64,000 bases of DNA, taken from CAYMDP01 sp964389375 (GTDB taxonomy: Bacteria; Bdellovibrionota; Bdellovibrionia; Bdellovibrionales; UBA1609). A program made the translations under genes and the position numbers. The DNA lies in assembly GCA_964389375.1 (NCBI GenBank), contig CAYMDP010000007.1:1-64000 (forward strand). The letters run 5' to 3'. The stretch's first letter is position 1; each line of letters opens with the position of its first letter. This document shows positions 1 through 9,491 of the stretch, piece by piece. The notes below the pieces were generated by a model, which worked only from the letters and a program-made list of their open reading frames with translations, was not told the DNA's origin and did no database searches.

Positions 1-63
1 ATGGTCGAGGCCTTCGTCCTAAGCCGCAGTTTTAAAAAAAGACCAGTTCCCCAGGGCCCAGTC

Positions 64-91
64 TTGACGGTGTTTTCAAGGCTGTTAAAGT
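64..91 (+). promoter_or_regulatory. Putative sigma70-type promoter of the dcw operon
   Basis: TTGACG at 64-69 and TAAAGT at 86-91 are separated by 16 bp, giving a predicted start near 98, about 90 bp ahead of mraZ. It lies directly before the MraZ-type boxes, the usual arrangement for this operon. Bases 1-63 could hold the tail of an upstream reading frame, open from base 1 to a TAG at 91-93, but this cannot be decided from the window. Confidence 0.5.
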
Positions 92-97
92 AGAGAT

Positions 98-121
98 GTG
101 GGGAAAAGTGGGGGAAAGTGG
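98..121 (+). promoter_or_regulatory. MraZ-type operator: three GTGG repeats at 10-bp spacing
   Basis: GTGGGG starts at 98 and 108, and a third GTGG starts at 118, so the three boxes are on the same face of the helix. MraZ is known to bind TGGG-type direct repeats with 10-bp period upstream of its own gene. These boxes overlap the predicted transcription start, which fits repression of the dcw operon by MraZ. The third box is shorter than the first two. Confidence 0.7.
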
Positions 122-187
122 TTCTTCCAGAGTTCTCTTTTGGGCCTAGGATGGGCCTGCTAAAATTTGAAAAGCTAGGATGGCTTA

Positions 188-649
188 ATGTTTCGTGGTC
201 GCCTCGACTGTAAAATCGATGATAAAGGTCGCATGAATTTGCCGACGCTTTATCGTGAATCCCTTCCAAAAAAACAATCTCAGCGTTTCGTGATCACAAA
301 TGGTCTTTTTCAAGGGCAAGCTTGTCTTGATGTCTATTCTTGGTCCGAGTGGGAAAAGCTCGAGGCAAGAATTCAAAAGTTACCTCAGTTGCGTAGCGAA
401 GTTCAGGCCTATCGAAGATTCTATCTGTCTGCAGGTCAAGTCACGGATCTTGATAAAAGTGGACGTCTATTAATTCCCTTAAGTTTAAGAAAGCATGCGG
501 CCTTAAAAGAAGAAGTCGTTCTTGTTGGAATGGGAGAGAAGTTTGAGATATGGTCCCTCGATTCATGGGACACACTTCATCGTGGAATGCTCGATCAGTA
601 TGAGTCCATTCTGGGAGTTGTGGCCGAACTTGAGGAAAGCAAAAAATGA
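188..649 (+). CDS. mraZ: Transcriptional regulator MraZ
   Basis: First gene of the dcw cluster. MraZ is a ring-forming DNA-binding protein with two SpoVT-AbrB-like domains that regulates the cluster. Both halves show the family signature D-x-x-G-R-x-x-x-P (residues 11-19 and 89-97). The length, 153 residues, is normal. The start ATG is preceded by AGGA at 177-180. The stop overlaps the rsmH start by 4 bp (ATGA). Upstream direct GTGG repeats suggest autoregulation. The same gene order is seen across diderm bacteria, so the assignment is secure. Confidence 0.95.
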   Translation: MFRGRLDCKIDDKGRMNLPTLYRESLPKKQSQRFVITNGLFQGQACLDVYSWSEWEKLEARIQKLPQLRSEVQAYRRFYLSAGQVTDLDKSGRLLIPLSLRKHAALKEEVVLVGMGEKFEIWSLDSWDTLHRGMLDQYESILGVVAELEESKK

Positions 650-1554
650 TTCATATCCCCGTACTTCTTAATCCAATTCTTGATGCGGCAAAAGCCATGG
701 ATCCACAGCCGAAAACTTATTTAGATGCGACTTTTGGTCGAGGCGGCCACTTAAGGTCCATGCTTGAAGCCTTTCCAGAAATGAAAGCCATGGGTCTTGA
801 TCAAGATATCGAAGCGATCCGTTATGGCGAAGAACATTTTAAATCCTTGATAGATCAACAGCGTCTTCAACTTTTGCACGGAAATTTTCATGATATAGAA
901 GGGGCATTAAAAGATCGCCTGATGTCATTTACGCTTGGCCAGGGCTACGACTGTATTCTTGTAGACTTAGGGGTGAGCTCTCCTCAGCTGGATGTCGCCG
1001 AGCGAGGATTTAGTTTTTATCATGATGGTCCTTTGGATATGCGTATGGACCAAAGTCGAAGTGGTACCGCCGCTGATATTTTAAACACTTGGGATGAAGC
1101 CAGTCTGATTCAACTTTTTCGCGAGTATGGAGAAATTAGACAGCCGACGAAGGTCGTGAAAATGGTGATTCAACAGCGCAAAGAGCGCGCCTTTTTAAAT
1201 ACTTTAGATTTTGCAGGCCTTGTTGAGCGAGCTGAAGGTTGGAGAACCCGCGGCCATCATCCGGCGACTCGTTATTTTTTGGCTCTCAGAATGGAAGTCA
1301 ATCAAGAGCTAGAAAATCTAGAAAAATCAATCGATCAATTGGTCGAGTTATTAAATCAAAATGGTCGCTTAATGATACTCACTTTCCATTCGCTCGAAGA
1401 CCGTATTGTGAAGTATGCTTTAAAGGCAAAGCTTCACTTAGGGTCTCTAGTGAATAAGAAAGTGATTCAGCCAAGCCGGGAAGAAGAAAAGTCAAATCCC
1501 CGCGCTCGGAGTGCCAAACTGAGGATCTTTCAAAAAGGAGAGCCCCATGAGTGA
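646..1554 (+). CDS. rsmH: 16S rRNA (cytosine1402-N4)-methyltransferase RsmH (MraW)
   Basis: SAM-dependent enzyme that methylates N4 of C1402 in the 16S rRNA decoding site. Visible motifs are the SAM loop DATFGRGGH (residues 27-35), the acidic GLDQD segment, ILVDLGVSSPQLD, the GPLDMRMD segment and the late LTFHSLEDR motif, in family order. At 302 residues it is full length. It overlaps mraZ by 4 bp and ftsL by 8 bp, so it is translationally coupled to both. Confidence 0.96.
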   Translation: MIHIPVLLNPILDAAKAMDPQPKTYLDATFGRGGHLRSMLEAFPEMKAMGLDQDIEAIRYGEEHFKSLIDQQRLQLLHGNFHDIEGALKDRLMSFTLGQGYDCILVDLGVSSPQLDVAERGFSFYHDGPLDMRMDQSRSGTAADILNTWDEASLIQLFREYGEIRQPTKVVKMVIQQRKERAFLNTLDFAGLVERAEGWRTRGHHPATRYFLALRMEVNQELENLEKSIDQLVELLNQNGRLMILTFHSLEDRIVKYALKAKLHLGSLVNKKVIQPSREEEKSNPRARSAKLRIFQKGEPHE

Positions 1555-1846
1555 AACTAAACGAAATCATCTAAAACCCTTTTTGAGTGTTTTGATTATA
1601 GTTATGAGTTTGTTTTCGGTTGTATTTATCAAAATGGAAGAGCGTCGTATGGGTTACACAGTCCTTCGCGAGACGCGAAGCTATCGGGCACTTAAAGATC
1701 AGTATCGATCTCAGGTTATGGAGTACGCAAAAGTCACTCGTCCTGACCGGGTTAAACAATTTGCGGTTTCTCGCTTAACTATGAATGATGCAAGGACCGG
1801 ACAAATTATTCAGCTGACCGGAGGGCAGATTGCGGTGCCTCAATAA
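1547..1846 (+). CDS. ftsL: Cell division protein FtsL-like
   Basis: Small bitopic membrane protein of the divisome, which works with FtsQ/FtsB to activate FtsW-FtsI. Assignment rests on position between rsmH and ftsI, the size (99 residues), one transmembrane segment near residues 12-30 and a following polar stretch that could form a helix. FtsL sequences are poorly conserved, so context carries most of the weight. It overlaps rsmH by 8 bp; the SD AGGAGA lies inside rsmH just ahead of the ATG. Confidence 0.8.
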   Translation: MSETKRNHLKPFLSVLIIVMSLFSVVFIKMEERRMGYTVLRETRSYRALKDQYRSQVMEYAKVTRPDRVKQFAVSRLTMNDARTGQIIQLTGGQIAVPQ

Positions 1847-1873
1847 TTTTTTCTCTTCAAGTTTGGAATTTAG

Positions 1874-3835
1874 GTGAAGTCACGCATTGTCTTAATCTTT
1901 ATTCTTTTCTCTTTGCTTTGGTCCGCCTTAGTTCTTCGGGCCGCAGTGGTTCAGATCTGGCCAAATCCAAAACTTGCACAACTTCAAAAAAAGCAATTTG
2001 CGACAAAAATAAAAATCAAAGCTCGAAGAGGAGCGATTTACGATCGCTTTGGCAAAGAGCTTGCGATCACAGTCGCATCATCATCTTTGTTTGCTGATCC
2101 CGCCCTGATTGAAAAACCTAAAGAGCTCTCTCGCATTTTAGCAAAACGTTTTCAAATGGACTCAAAGCAGATCCATAAAAAGCTGGCGACTAAGGGCAGA
2201 CGCTTTGTTTGGTTGAATCGACATATTTCTTCTGAAGACGCCGCTTGGATTAGATCTTTAAAACAACGAGGACTTGGGATGGTCGAAGAGCCCAAGCGTG
2301 TCTATCCGAATGGCAGTTTGCTGTCTCAGGTGTTGGGTTGGGTTGGCGCAGAGGGGCAGGGGCTTGAGGGCCTAGAGCTTCTTCAAGATCAAGATCTAAA
2401 AGGTTCTGTTCAACATCTTGTTCTTCCGAAGGATGCTCGCGGCAGACCTTTGCTTGAAGACGCACGATTATTGACCCAAGTTCCAGACGGTGCGGACCTT
2501 CACTTGACCATTGATTCCGAACTTCAATTTATCTTGGAGTCCGAGTTAATGGAATCGGTTCGGCTGAATGAGGCCGAGTCCGCAATCGGAATTATTATGG
2601 ACGCAAAAACGAATGAAATTTTGGCGATGGCCTCGGTGCCCACTTATAATTTAAACGATGCCAATAGAGTCTCGAGAGAACAAAGAAGAAATAGATCGAT
2701 TGCAGATGCAATCGAGCCGGGCAGTACGCTGAAGCCCTTCGTTGTAGCAGCAGCTCTTAAAGAGGGAATACTAAAGCCTTCGACTAAGTACGACTGCGAA
2801 GGCGGAAGATTAAGGGTCGGTAAGCGGTGGATTAAAGAGGCCCATGATCCGCACAAATTTGGAATCCTATCCGTCAACGAAATTTTGTCGATGTCTTCAA
2901 ATGTGGGTATGGTGAAAATTGCATTTGATCTTGGTGCAGACAAATTAAGAAAGGGATTGATGGACTTCGGTTTTGGCGAAAAAACCGGAGTGGATCTTCC
3001 TGGTGAGTCTGCGGGGATTTTAGCAGGTCTTCCTTGGTATCCTCATCACTTGGGAAATATTTCATTTGGGCACGGGATGGCCGTCACCCCCATCCAGGTT
3101 GCGACGGCCTACGCGGCTTTGGCAAACGGAGGTCTTTTAAAGCGACCGATTTTAGTAAAATCAAAGGTCAGTGCCGTCGACGGTGCAAGAACAGAATATG
3201 AATCCCCAGAAATTCGTAGAGTGCTGACTCAGGCCGAGGCGGCGACCATGACTTTGATGTTAACCGGAGCGACGGCGCCTCAATCGACTGGTTTTCGTGC
3301 TCGAATCCCGGGATTTCCTGTTGCCGGAAAAACAGGAACAGCGCAGAAGGTAGATTTAGTCAATGGTGGTTACAAATCGAAAGAGTATATTTCTAGTTTT
3401 GCAGGCTTTGCTCCCGCTCATGATCCTCGATTCGTGATTTACGTCGCCGTAGACAATCCGCAGAAGCAGTTCTATGGATCTCAGGTTGCGGCTCCATTGT
3501 TTGCACGCTTGGCTCAATATGCTGTGCGCAAAGCGGGCCTGACCCCAATTTTAATTTCAGAACAAAATGTACTTCCTGAAGGAATGGTCGCGACGAAGTC
3601 TGTAGAAAGTCTTTTAAGAAAAAAAGCATTGCAAGATATTCGAGTTGAACTTGCGAGCGAAAAAGGTAAGGTGCCCGACTTAAAAGGACTTAGCCTTCGA
3701 GATCTTCTGGCGCAAATGAAGGGATCGGATCTTAAGTTTGATATAAAAGGTCAGGGAGTAGTGATCGCGACCGAGCCGTCGGCGGGGGAAGATCTTCCGC
3801 GCTCACGAAAAATTAAGGTGCGTTTAAGCCCATGA
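1874..3835 (+). CDS. ftsI: Peptidoglycan transpeptidase FtsI (PBP3) with PASTA domain
   Basis: Septal D,D-transpeptidase that cross-links peptidoglycan and partners FtsW. It starts at a GTG, with GGA 9 bases upstream. An N-terminal membrane anchor (about residues 4-24) is followed by the pedestal domain and the transpeptidase domain. The three penicillin-binding motifs are seen: S-T-L-K at 284-287, S-S-N at 341-343, K-T-G-T at 486-489. The last 60 residues (from VPDLKGLSLRDL) form one PASTA domain, which E. coli FtsI lacks but many deltaproteobacterial-type FtsI proteins carry. It overlaps murE by 4 bp. Confidence 0.94.
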   Translation: MKSRIVLIFILFSLLWSALVLRAAVVQIWPNPKLAQLQKKQFATKIKIKARRGAIYDRFGKELAITVASSSLFADPALIEKPKELSRILAKRFQMDSKQIHKKLATKGRRFVWLNRHISSEDAAWIRSLKQRGLGMVEEPKRVYPNGSLLSQVLGWVGAEGQGLEGLELLQDQDLKGSVQHLVLPKDARGRPLLEDARLLTQVPDGADLHLTIDSELQFILESELMESVRLNEAESAIGIIMDAKTNEILAMASVPTYNLNDANRVSREQRRNRSIADAIEPGSTLKPFVVAAALKEGILKPSTKYDCEGGRLRVGKRWIKEAHDPHKFGILSVNEILSMSSNVGMVKIAFDLGADKLRKGLMDFGFGEKTGVDLPGESAGILAGLPWYPHHLGNISFGHGMAVTPIQVATAYAALANGGLLKRPILVKSKVSAVDGARTEYESPEIRRVLTQAEAATMTLMLTGATAPQSTGFRARIPGFPVAGKTGTAQKVDLVNGGYKSKEYISSFAGFAPAHDPRFVIYVAVDNPQKQFYGSQVAAPLFARLAQYAVRKAGLTPILISEQNVLPEGMVATKSVESLLRKKALQDIRVELASEKGKVPDLKGLSLRDLLAQMKGSDLKFDIKGQGVVIATEPSAGEDLPRSRKIKVRLSP

Positions 3836-5319
3836 AGTTATCTCAGCTTTTTTCGATCTTTCCGCAGTTTCAACTTGGAACTTACGGGAATCAAGACATC
3901 ACCGGAATTTTTTTTGATTCGAGGAAGGTCGTTCCTGGAAGCATCTTCGTTGCGGTTCGTGGTTCGGGTGCTGATGGACATTTTTTTATCGCTCAAGCGC
4001 TAAAGCAAGGGGCCATTGGTTTGGTTGTTGAGTCTGATGAGGCCGTGCCGAAAGACTCGGATGCAGCCCTCGTGCGAGTGGCTGATTCAAGAACTGCTTT
4101 AACTCGTCTGGCTTCTCGATATTACTCAGACCCTGCAAAAGATTTATTTTGTATTGGAGTGACCGGCACAAATGGCAAAACGAGTGTCACGTATTTTTTA
4201 GAGCAGATCTTTTCTCGCTTTGGTTGGCCCACGGGAGTCATGGGAACGATTGACCACCATCTAGGCGATAAGCATTGGGGGAGTGAGCTGACGACTCCAG
4301 ATCCAGTGACTTTACAAAAACGACTCAGCGAGTTTCGGGCTCTGAATGCAAGGGCCGTTGCCTTTGAGGTTTCAAGCCATGCCCTGGATCAGGGACGAGT
4401 AAAGGGTTTACCTTTTGATGTGGCGATTTTCACAAATTTGACTCGAGATCATTTGGACTATCACCAAAGCTTTGAAGCCTATTTCGCAGCCAAAGAGAAA
4501 CTTTTTTTAGAAGCTCTTCAAAATTCAGAAAAAAAAGAACTTCGCGCGATTCTAAATGTCGATGATCCCTACGGGGCCAAACTTCATGTCTCTGAAAGAG
4601 CCCAAGTTTGGACCTACGGTCAAAAAGATTGTGATTTAAAATTTAAAGTTAGCTCGATCGATTTTGGCACTACGGTCTTTGATCTGGAAACTCCACGCGG
4701 TCACACCGAGATCACTTTAGGTGTTCCCGGACTACATAATGTTTATAATTCGGTTGCGGCGATTGGGGCGGCTTTAAGTGCAGGCGTCTCTTTAGAAACC
4801 TGTCGAGAGGCATTGAAGGATTTTAAAGGTGTGCCTGGGCGTTTAGAGACTGTCCCAAGTAAAAAAGGAATTCATGTTTTTGTGGACTATGCTCACACCG
4901 ATGACGCTCTCACTTCGGTTCTTCAGTCCTTGGATCGAATTCGTAAGCAATCTGGCAGGGATTGCCGGATCATTTGTGTCTTCGGTTGTGGTGGAGATCG
5001 GGATCGCGGAAAGCGACCCTTAATGGCGCGGGCCGCCGAGCAGGGATCGGATGTCGTGATTGTGACTTCCGATAATCCTCGTTCCGAGTCTCCAGAAAAA
5101 ATCATTAGTGATTGTCTTGAAGGGATTTCTAAAGAAAAATTAGATCGAAGCGTGTTTTCTGAAGTCGATCGGCGAAGTGCGATTAAAAAAGCTCTGTCGA
5201 TGGCAAAAAAAGGAGATGTTGTTTTGATCGCAGGCAAGGGGCACGAAAAGTTTCAACTGATCGGACCTGATAAGATTCCTTTTGACGATGTGTCTGTGGC
5301 TGCGGAGCTTCTTCAATGA
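3832..5319 (+). CDS. murE: UDP-MurNAc-L-Ala-D-Glu:meso-DAP ligase MurE
   Basis: Cytoplasmic Mur ligase that adds the third stem amino acid. The ATP loop GTNGKTS starts at residue 112. The D-N-P-R tetrad at 414-417 is the diaminopimelate-specific motif, so the wall should contain meso-DAP rather than lysine. At 495 residues it is full length with the usual three-domain order. It is coupled by 4-bp ATGA overlaps to ftsI upstream and murF downstream. Confidence 0.95.
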   Translation: MKLSQLFSIFPQFQLGTYGNQDITGIFFDSRKVVPGSIFVAVRGSGADGHFFIAQALKQGAIGLVVESDEAVPKDSDAALVRVADSRTALTRLASRYYSDPAKDLFCIGVTGTNGKTSVTYFLEQIFSRFGWPTGVMGTIDHHLGDKHWGSELTTPDPVTLQKRLSEFRALNARAVAFEVSSHALDQGRVKGLPFDVAIFTNLTRDHLDYHQSFEAYFAAKEKLFLEALQNSEKKELRAILNVDDPYGAKLHVSERAQVWTYGQKDCDLKFKVSSIDFGTTVFDLETPRGHTEITLGVPGLHNVYNSVAAIGAALSAGVSLETCREALKDFKGVPGRLETVPSKKGIHVFVDYAHTDDALTSVLQSLDRIRKQSGRDCRIICVFGCGGDRDRGKRPLMARAAEQGSDVVIVTSDNPRSESPEKIISDCLEGISKEKLDRSVFSEVDRRSAIKKALSMAKKGDVVLIAGKGHEKFQLIGPDKIPFDDVSVAAELLQ

Positions 5320-6737
5320 GCTGGAGTCTCAGTCTTGAGGAGCTTGTAAAAGCGGTTTCGGGAAAAACCATCTCGAGTCCTTTTAAATCATTTTCTGGAA
5401 TCGCCTCGGACACCCGAAAACCCATGCCAGACAAAATATTCTTTGCCCTCCGCGGAGAGAATCATGATGCCCATCAATTTTTGGCCCATGCCGTCCAGCA
5501 GGGGGCAAAAGCCTTGATTGTCGATCAGGCGGCAAGCCTTGATCCGCAGCTTCAGACAAAAGCCAGTCTCATTCAGGTTCCAGACACTTTAAAAGCGCTT
5601 CAAGATTTGGCTTTGTTCTGGAGAAGAAAGCATAAGTTTAAGGTTTTAGGAATCACTGGCTCAAACGGTAAAACCACCACCAAATTTTTTACTCAAACAC
5701 TTCTTGCTCCTCACTTTTCAGTGTTTGCGGCTGAAGGCAGCTTTAATAATCATTGGGGTGTTCCCTTTAGTCTTCTTGGGGCGGATTCAAAAACAGAAGT
5801 CGTGATTCAAGAAATGGGAATGAACCACTCAGGTGAGATTCGCAGACTTTGCGAAATCGCAGAGCCGGATTTTGTTTGTGTAACAATGGTGGGGCGCTCT
5901 CACATTGGAGAGCTTGGAAGTCAGGAAGCCATCGCCAAAGCTAAAGAAGAAATTTACGAATATTCTCCGAATGCGATTTCGATTTTTAATCGCGACAATG
6001 AGTGGACCCGGGACATGTTGGATCGCGCAAAGGCCAAGGGGCGATCTGCAGCCGTGCTGACCTTCTCAAGCTTTGAAGAGGGTGCTGATGTTGTTTTGCG
6101 TGCGACCCATATGGATTTAGATGGAATCACATTGAAGGGCCAAATTGGCGGCATTTCAGGTGAGGCCCGAATCCCCGTGATTGGGCGGCAAAATGTGAGT
6201 AATTTAGCAGCAGCCTCTGCCTTAAGTTTGGCTGCGGGCGTCAGCGGAGAGAACATTTGGAAAAGTCTTCCGAATTGCCGCACGGCCTGGGGCAGAAACC
6301 AAATTGTTCGTTTACAATCCGGGGCTCGAGCCATTTTTGATGGCTATAATGCAAATCCAGAAAGTGTTCGCGCCCTATTAAAAAATCTTTACGAATTTGA
6401 GGGGCGGGGTAAGAAGCTTGTGATTCTGGCAGAAATGTTGGAGCTCGGAAATGAATCTTCTAAGGCTCACCGGGAAATCGGGCTGCTTGCCGGCCAGTCG
6501 GGACTGGATTGGATCTGGTTTATGGGGCCCCATCGGGCTGATTTTGAGGCCGGAGTGAGGGATTCCGGATTCGATAAAAATTTAATCATTTCAGAATCTT
6601 ATGAACTATCACTTGCACATAAAATTCGCTCTGTGCTAAAGGATGGAGACATCGCAGTGATTAAGGGTTCGCGGGGAATGAAGATGGAGAGAGTTTTAGA
6701 GGCTCTGGATCCATTGGATTTTGCGGCAAAGTCTTAA
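5316..6737 (+). CDS. murF: UDP-MurNAc-tripeptide D-alanyl-D-alanine ligase MurF
   Basis: Last cytoplasmic Mur ligase, adding the D-Ala-D-Ala made by Ddl. The ATP loop GSNGKTTTK starts near residue 115, followed by NNHWGVP and the MNHSGEI motif typical of MurF, and by YNANPES near residue 345. Full length at 473 residues. The start overlaps the murE stop (ATGA). A 45-bp gap follows before mraY. Confidence 0.95.
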   Translation: MSWSLSLEELVKAVSGKTISSPFKSFSGIASDTRKPMPDKIFFALRGENHDAHQFLAHAVQQGAKALIVDQAASLDPQLQTKASLIQVPDTLKALQDLALFWRRKHKFKVLGITGSNGKTTTKFFTQTLLAPHFSVFAAEGSFNNHWGVPFSLLGADSKTEVVIQEMGMNHSGEIRRLCEIAEPDFVCVTMVGRSHIGELGSQEAIAKAKEEIYEYSPNAISIFNRDNEWTRDMLDRAKAKGRSAAVLTFSSFEEGADVVLRATHMDLDGITLKGQIGGISGEARIPVIGRQNVSNLAAASALSLAAGVSGENIWKSLPNCRTAWGRNQIVRLQSGARAIFDGYNANPESVRALLKNLYEFEGRGKKLVILAEMLELGNESSKAHREIGLLAGQSGLDWIWFMGPHRADFEAGVRDSGFDKNLIISESYELSLAHKIRSVLKDGDIAVIKGSRGMKMERVLEALDPLDFAAKS

Positions 6738-6782
6738 CAATTATTCTGCGAGAACATTCTTTTAGTTAGGAACTTCGATTTC

Positions 6783-7859
6783 ATGCTCTATCAGTGGCTT
6801 TATCAGCTCTCCGATCAATACTCAGCTCTGAATGTTTTTCGTTACATCACCTTCCGAACTTTTATTTCATTTTTTACAGCCTTTCTTGTTTGTTGGTGGT
6901 TTGGTCCGCTCTTCATTCGCAAGATGGTCAGCCGCCAAGTGAAGCAAACGATTCGTGATGACGGTCCGCAAAGCCACAAGAAAAAAGCGGGCACTCCGAC
7001 AATGGGTGGGGCGGTTATTCTTCTTGGGATTTTAGTTCCTTCTTTGCTTTGGATGAATCTGTCCAACCCTATGGTTTGGGCGGTTTTAGCTGTCACTCTT
7101 GGTTTTGGTGCGATTGGATTTTGGGATGATGCTTTAAAGGTGACAAAGAAAAACACCAAAGGTGTTCCGGGCCGGGTTCGTTTATTTGGTGAGTTCTTTA
7201 TCGCGATGTCCGTTGTGGCCTGTCTTGTTTATTTCAAAGTGATCTCAACGGAAGTCTTTTTGCCCTTCTTCAAAGACATCTCTCTTGATTTGGGTTGGGC
7301 TTATGTTTTGTTTGCCGGACTTGTGATTGTTGGCTGCGCGAACGCAGTGAATTTGACGGATGGACTGGATGGACTTGCGATTGTCCCAGTCATTATTTGT
7401 GCGGCAACCTTTATGGTCTTTGCCTATGTGGCGGGACATTTAAAAATTGCCGAGTACTTAACGATTCCCTATGTTGCCGGCGCCGGAGAACTGACTCCTT
7501 TGGCAGCTTGTGTGGTCGCCGCAGGACTTGGTTTCTTGTGGTACAACAGCTATCCAGCTCAGGTGTTCATGGGTGATGTGGGAAGTCTTGCACTGGGTGG
7601 ATTTATCGGGATCATGGCAGTATTGACTCAAAACGAACTTCTTCTTTTAGTTTTGGGTGGAGTTTTTGTGGTTGAGGCGCTTTCAGTTATCACCCAAGTC
7701 ATTTCCTTTAAGCTGACAGGAAAGCGCATTTTTAGAATGGCGCCCATTCATCATCACTTTGAGTTAAAGGGTCTTGATGAAACCAAGATTATTGTGCGGT
7801 TTTGGATCATTTCAATTTTATTAGCTGTCTTAAGTCTTGCGACACTTAAACTGAGGTAA
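6783..7859 (+). CDS. mraY: Phospho-MurNAc-pentapeptide transferase MraY
   Basis: Polytopic inner-membrane enzyme that joins UDP-MurNAc-pentapeptide to undecaprenyl phosphate to make lipid I. Family motifs are present in order: DDGPQSHKKKAGTPTMGG, the FWDDALK acidic pair, NLTDGLDGLA, and the C-terminal MAPIHHHFE triple-histidine segment. About ten hydrophobic segments and 358 residues match the family. SD-like AGGAAC lies about 10 bases ahead of the ATG. Only 3 bp separate it from murD. Confidence 0.97.
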   Translation: MLYQWLYQLSDQYSALNVFRYITFRTFISFFTAFLVCWWFGPLFIRKMVSRQVKQTIRDDGPQSHKKKAGTPTMGGAVILLGILVPSLLWMNLSNPMVWAVLAVTLGFGAIGFWDDALKVTKKNTKGVPGRVRLFGEFFIAMSVVACLVYFKVISTEVFLPFFKDISLDLGWAYVLFAGLVIVGCANAVNLTDGLDGLAIVPVIICAATFMVFAYVAGHLKIAEYLTIPYVAGAGELTPLAACVVAAGLGFLWYNSYPAQVFMGDVGSLALGGFIGIMAVLTQNELLLLVLGGVFVVEALSVITQVISFKLTGKRIFRMAPIHHHFELKGLDETKIIVRFWIISILLAVLSLATLKLR

Positions 7860-7862
7860 AAA

Positions 7863-9248
7863 ATGTTAGAACTTTCTGAACTAAAAGATCGAAGAATTTT
7901 AATCGTCGGACTTGCTCGCACGGGTGTGTCTTTGGCAAAATTTTTAATTAAGAATGGCGCAAAGGTCACGATCAGTGATCATAAGTCGAAGGCCGAGCTT
8001 TCGAATCACCTCGACAAACTTCAGGGCATGGACGTCACTTTAGAGCTTGGTGGACACACGCCAAAAACTTTCTTAAGCCAAGATTTGATTGTGCTGAGTC
8101 CCGGAGTTCCTCCTCATCTTAAGCTTTTTGATTATGCTCGAAGCCAAGGTGTAAAGGTCACTGGAGAGTTCGAGTTTTGTGTTCAGTTCGTAAAAGAACC
8201 GATGATCGCCATTACCGGAACCAACGGAAAAACAACGACCTGTCACCTCATGGAAACATTTCTTCGAGAGTCTGGCGTTAAAGTATGGGTTGGTGGAAAC
8301 ATCGGAACCCCTTTAAGTGAATATTTGATGCAAGAAGAAAAGGCTGATGTTTTGATCTGTGAACTTTCAAGCTTTATGCTTGAGCACGTCGAAAAATTTA
8401 GCCCGAAGAACATTGTCTTCACAAACTTGGCAGAAAATCATTTGGACCGCTATAGAGGCATGGAGGAGTACGTCAATGCCAAGAGAAAGATTTTTCTAAA
8501 TACCAATCAAGCAACAACTTCTATTTTGAATGCCGATGACAATGCGGTGGTAGAGCTTGCACGTGATCCAGCGGTTCAGCGCGGCCGCATTTTTTACTTC
8601 TCTCGTAAGCCATCTCTTGAGCCTCAGATTATGAATATTGGTGGTGCCGTAGTCATTAAAGATCAAATCCGTGTTCGCACAGGGCCTGAGATCGAGTACT
8701 ACTCTGTGGCCGATGTAAAAATGCGCGGAAAACATTCTCACGAAAATATTATGGCTGCGATCTTAGCGGCCAGAGAGCATGGTGCAAAACACGAAGCCAT
8801 CCAACGAGTGATCGACAGCTACAAGGGCAGCCCTCATCGCCTTGAGTATGTTCGTAAAGTCGGCGGAGTTCAGTTTTTCAACGACTCCAAGGCCACAAAC
8901 GTTCATGCCGTCGTTCGCGCCTTAGATGCTTTTGATGAAAACGTGATTTTGATTATGGGTGGTAAGGATACAAATCTTAACTTTGCTCCCTTAAAAGATC
9001 GCATTCAGCGCAAAGTAAAAACCTTGATTCTAGTTGGTGAAGCGAAAGAGCGCATCAATCGTGATATCGGTGACTTTACTGAAACCTTTTTGATTGGAAC
9101 CTTTGAAGAAGCGGTCTTGATTGCTTACCAGAAGTCGCGGATTGCGGACATTGTGTTGCTGTCTCCGGGTTGTTCAAGCTTCGATATGTTTGATTCATAT
9201 ATCGAGCGCGGGAATTACTTCAAAGAGATCATCAACAAATTCAAGTAG
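7863..9248 (+). CDS. murD: UDP-MurNAc-L-alanine:D-glutamate ligase MurD
   Basis: Adds D-glutamate to UDP-MurNAc-L-Ala. It shows the N-terminal Rossmann part (ILIVGLARTGVS), the ATP loop GTNGKTTT near residue 118, the N-D-S-K segment near residue 342 and the final S-P-G-C-S-S motif. Full length at 461 residues. ftsW normally follows closely, but here the operon is interrupted: a repeat element begins 9 bp after the stop codon. Confidence 0.96.
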   Translation: MLELSELKDRRILIVGLARTGVSLAKFLIKNGAKVTISDHKSKAELSNHLDKLQGMDVTLELGGHTPKTFLSQDLIVLSPGVPPHLKLFDYARSQGVKVTGEFEFCVQFVKEPMIAITGTNGKTTTCHLMETFLRESGVKVWVGGNIGTPLSEYLMQEEKADVLICELSSFMLEHVEKFSPKNIVFTNLAENHLDRYRGMEEYVNAKRKIFLNTNQATTSILNADDNAVVELARDPAVQRGRIFYFSRKPSLEPQIMNIGGAVVIKDQIRVRTGPEIEYYSVADVKMRGKHSHENIMAAILAAREHGAKHEAIQRVIDSYKGSPHRLEYVRKVGGVQFFNDSKATNVHAVVRALDAFDENVILIMGGKDTNLNFAPLKDRIQRKVKTLILVGEAKERINRDIGDFTETFLIGTFEEAVLIAYQKSRIADIVLLSPGCSSFDMFDSYIERGNYFKEIINKFK

Positions 9249-9256
9249 TCTTCGAT

Positions 9257-9384
9257 TCCAAACATTTTGATTTAAAAATACTCAAGCCCTCAGCCGGCGC
9301 GCCATCCATGGCTCGCGGCCCGGTCCATCCTGGACCGCCGAGGCCGTCTGAGGTCTAGAGTATTTTTAAATCAAAATGTTTGGA
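9257..9384. repeat. Palindromic element, copy A (27-bp perfect arms, GC-rich core)
   Basis: AT-rich arms at 9257-9283 and 9358-9384 are perfect inverted repeats of 27 bp. Between them, CCTCAG (9288-9293) pairs with CTGAGG (9348-9353), and a GC-rich core fills 9295-9346. The core recurs at 9444-9491 and, inverted, at 11863-11914, but the arm sequence is private to this copy. It lies directly after murD and could fold into a strong hairpin in the transcript. Confidence 0.85.
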
Positions 9385-9443
9385 GATCTCGCTACAGGGC
9401 AGACAGTGGTTTCTGGCTCCGTATCTTGCGACTCTCGTATTGG

Positions 9444-9491
9444 GCGCCATCCATGGCTCGCGGCCTGGTCCATCCTGGACCGCCGAGGCCG
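9444..9491. repeat. Palindromic element core, copy B (arms degenerate)
   Basis: This is a nearly identical copy of the GC-rich core of copy A, including the hairpin GGTCCATCCTGGACC. The flanks are not convincing inverted repeats of each other. Downstream, GGAGATCTC at about 9531 repeats the GGAGATCTC that follows copy A at about 9382, so A and B look like a diverged tandem duplication of core plus right flank. The remaining bases 9500-9660 hold no supportable gene. Confidence 0.75.
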
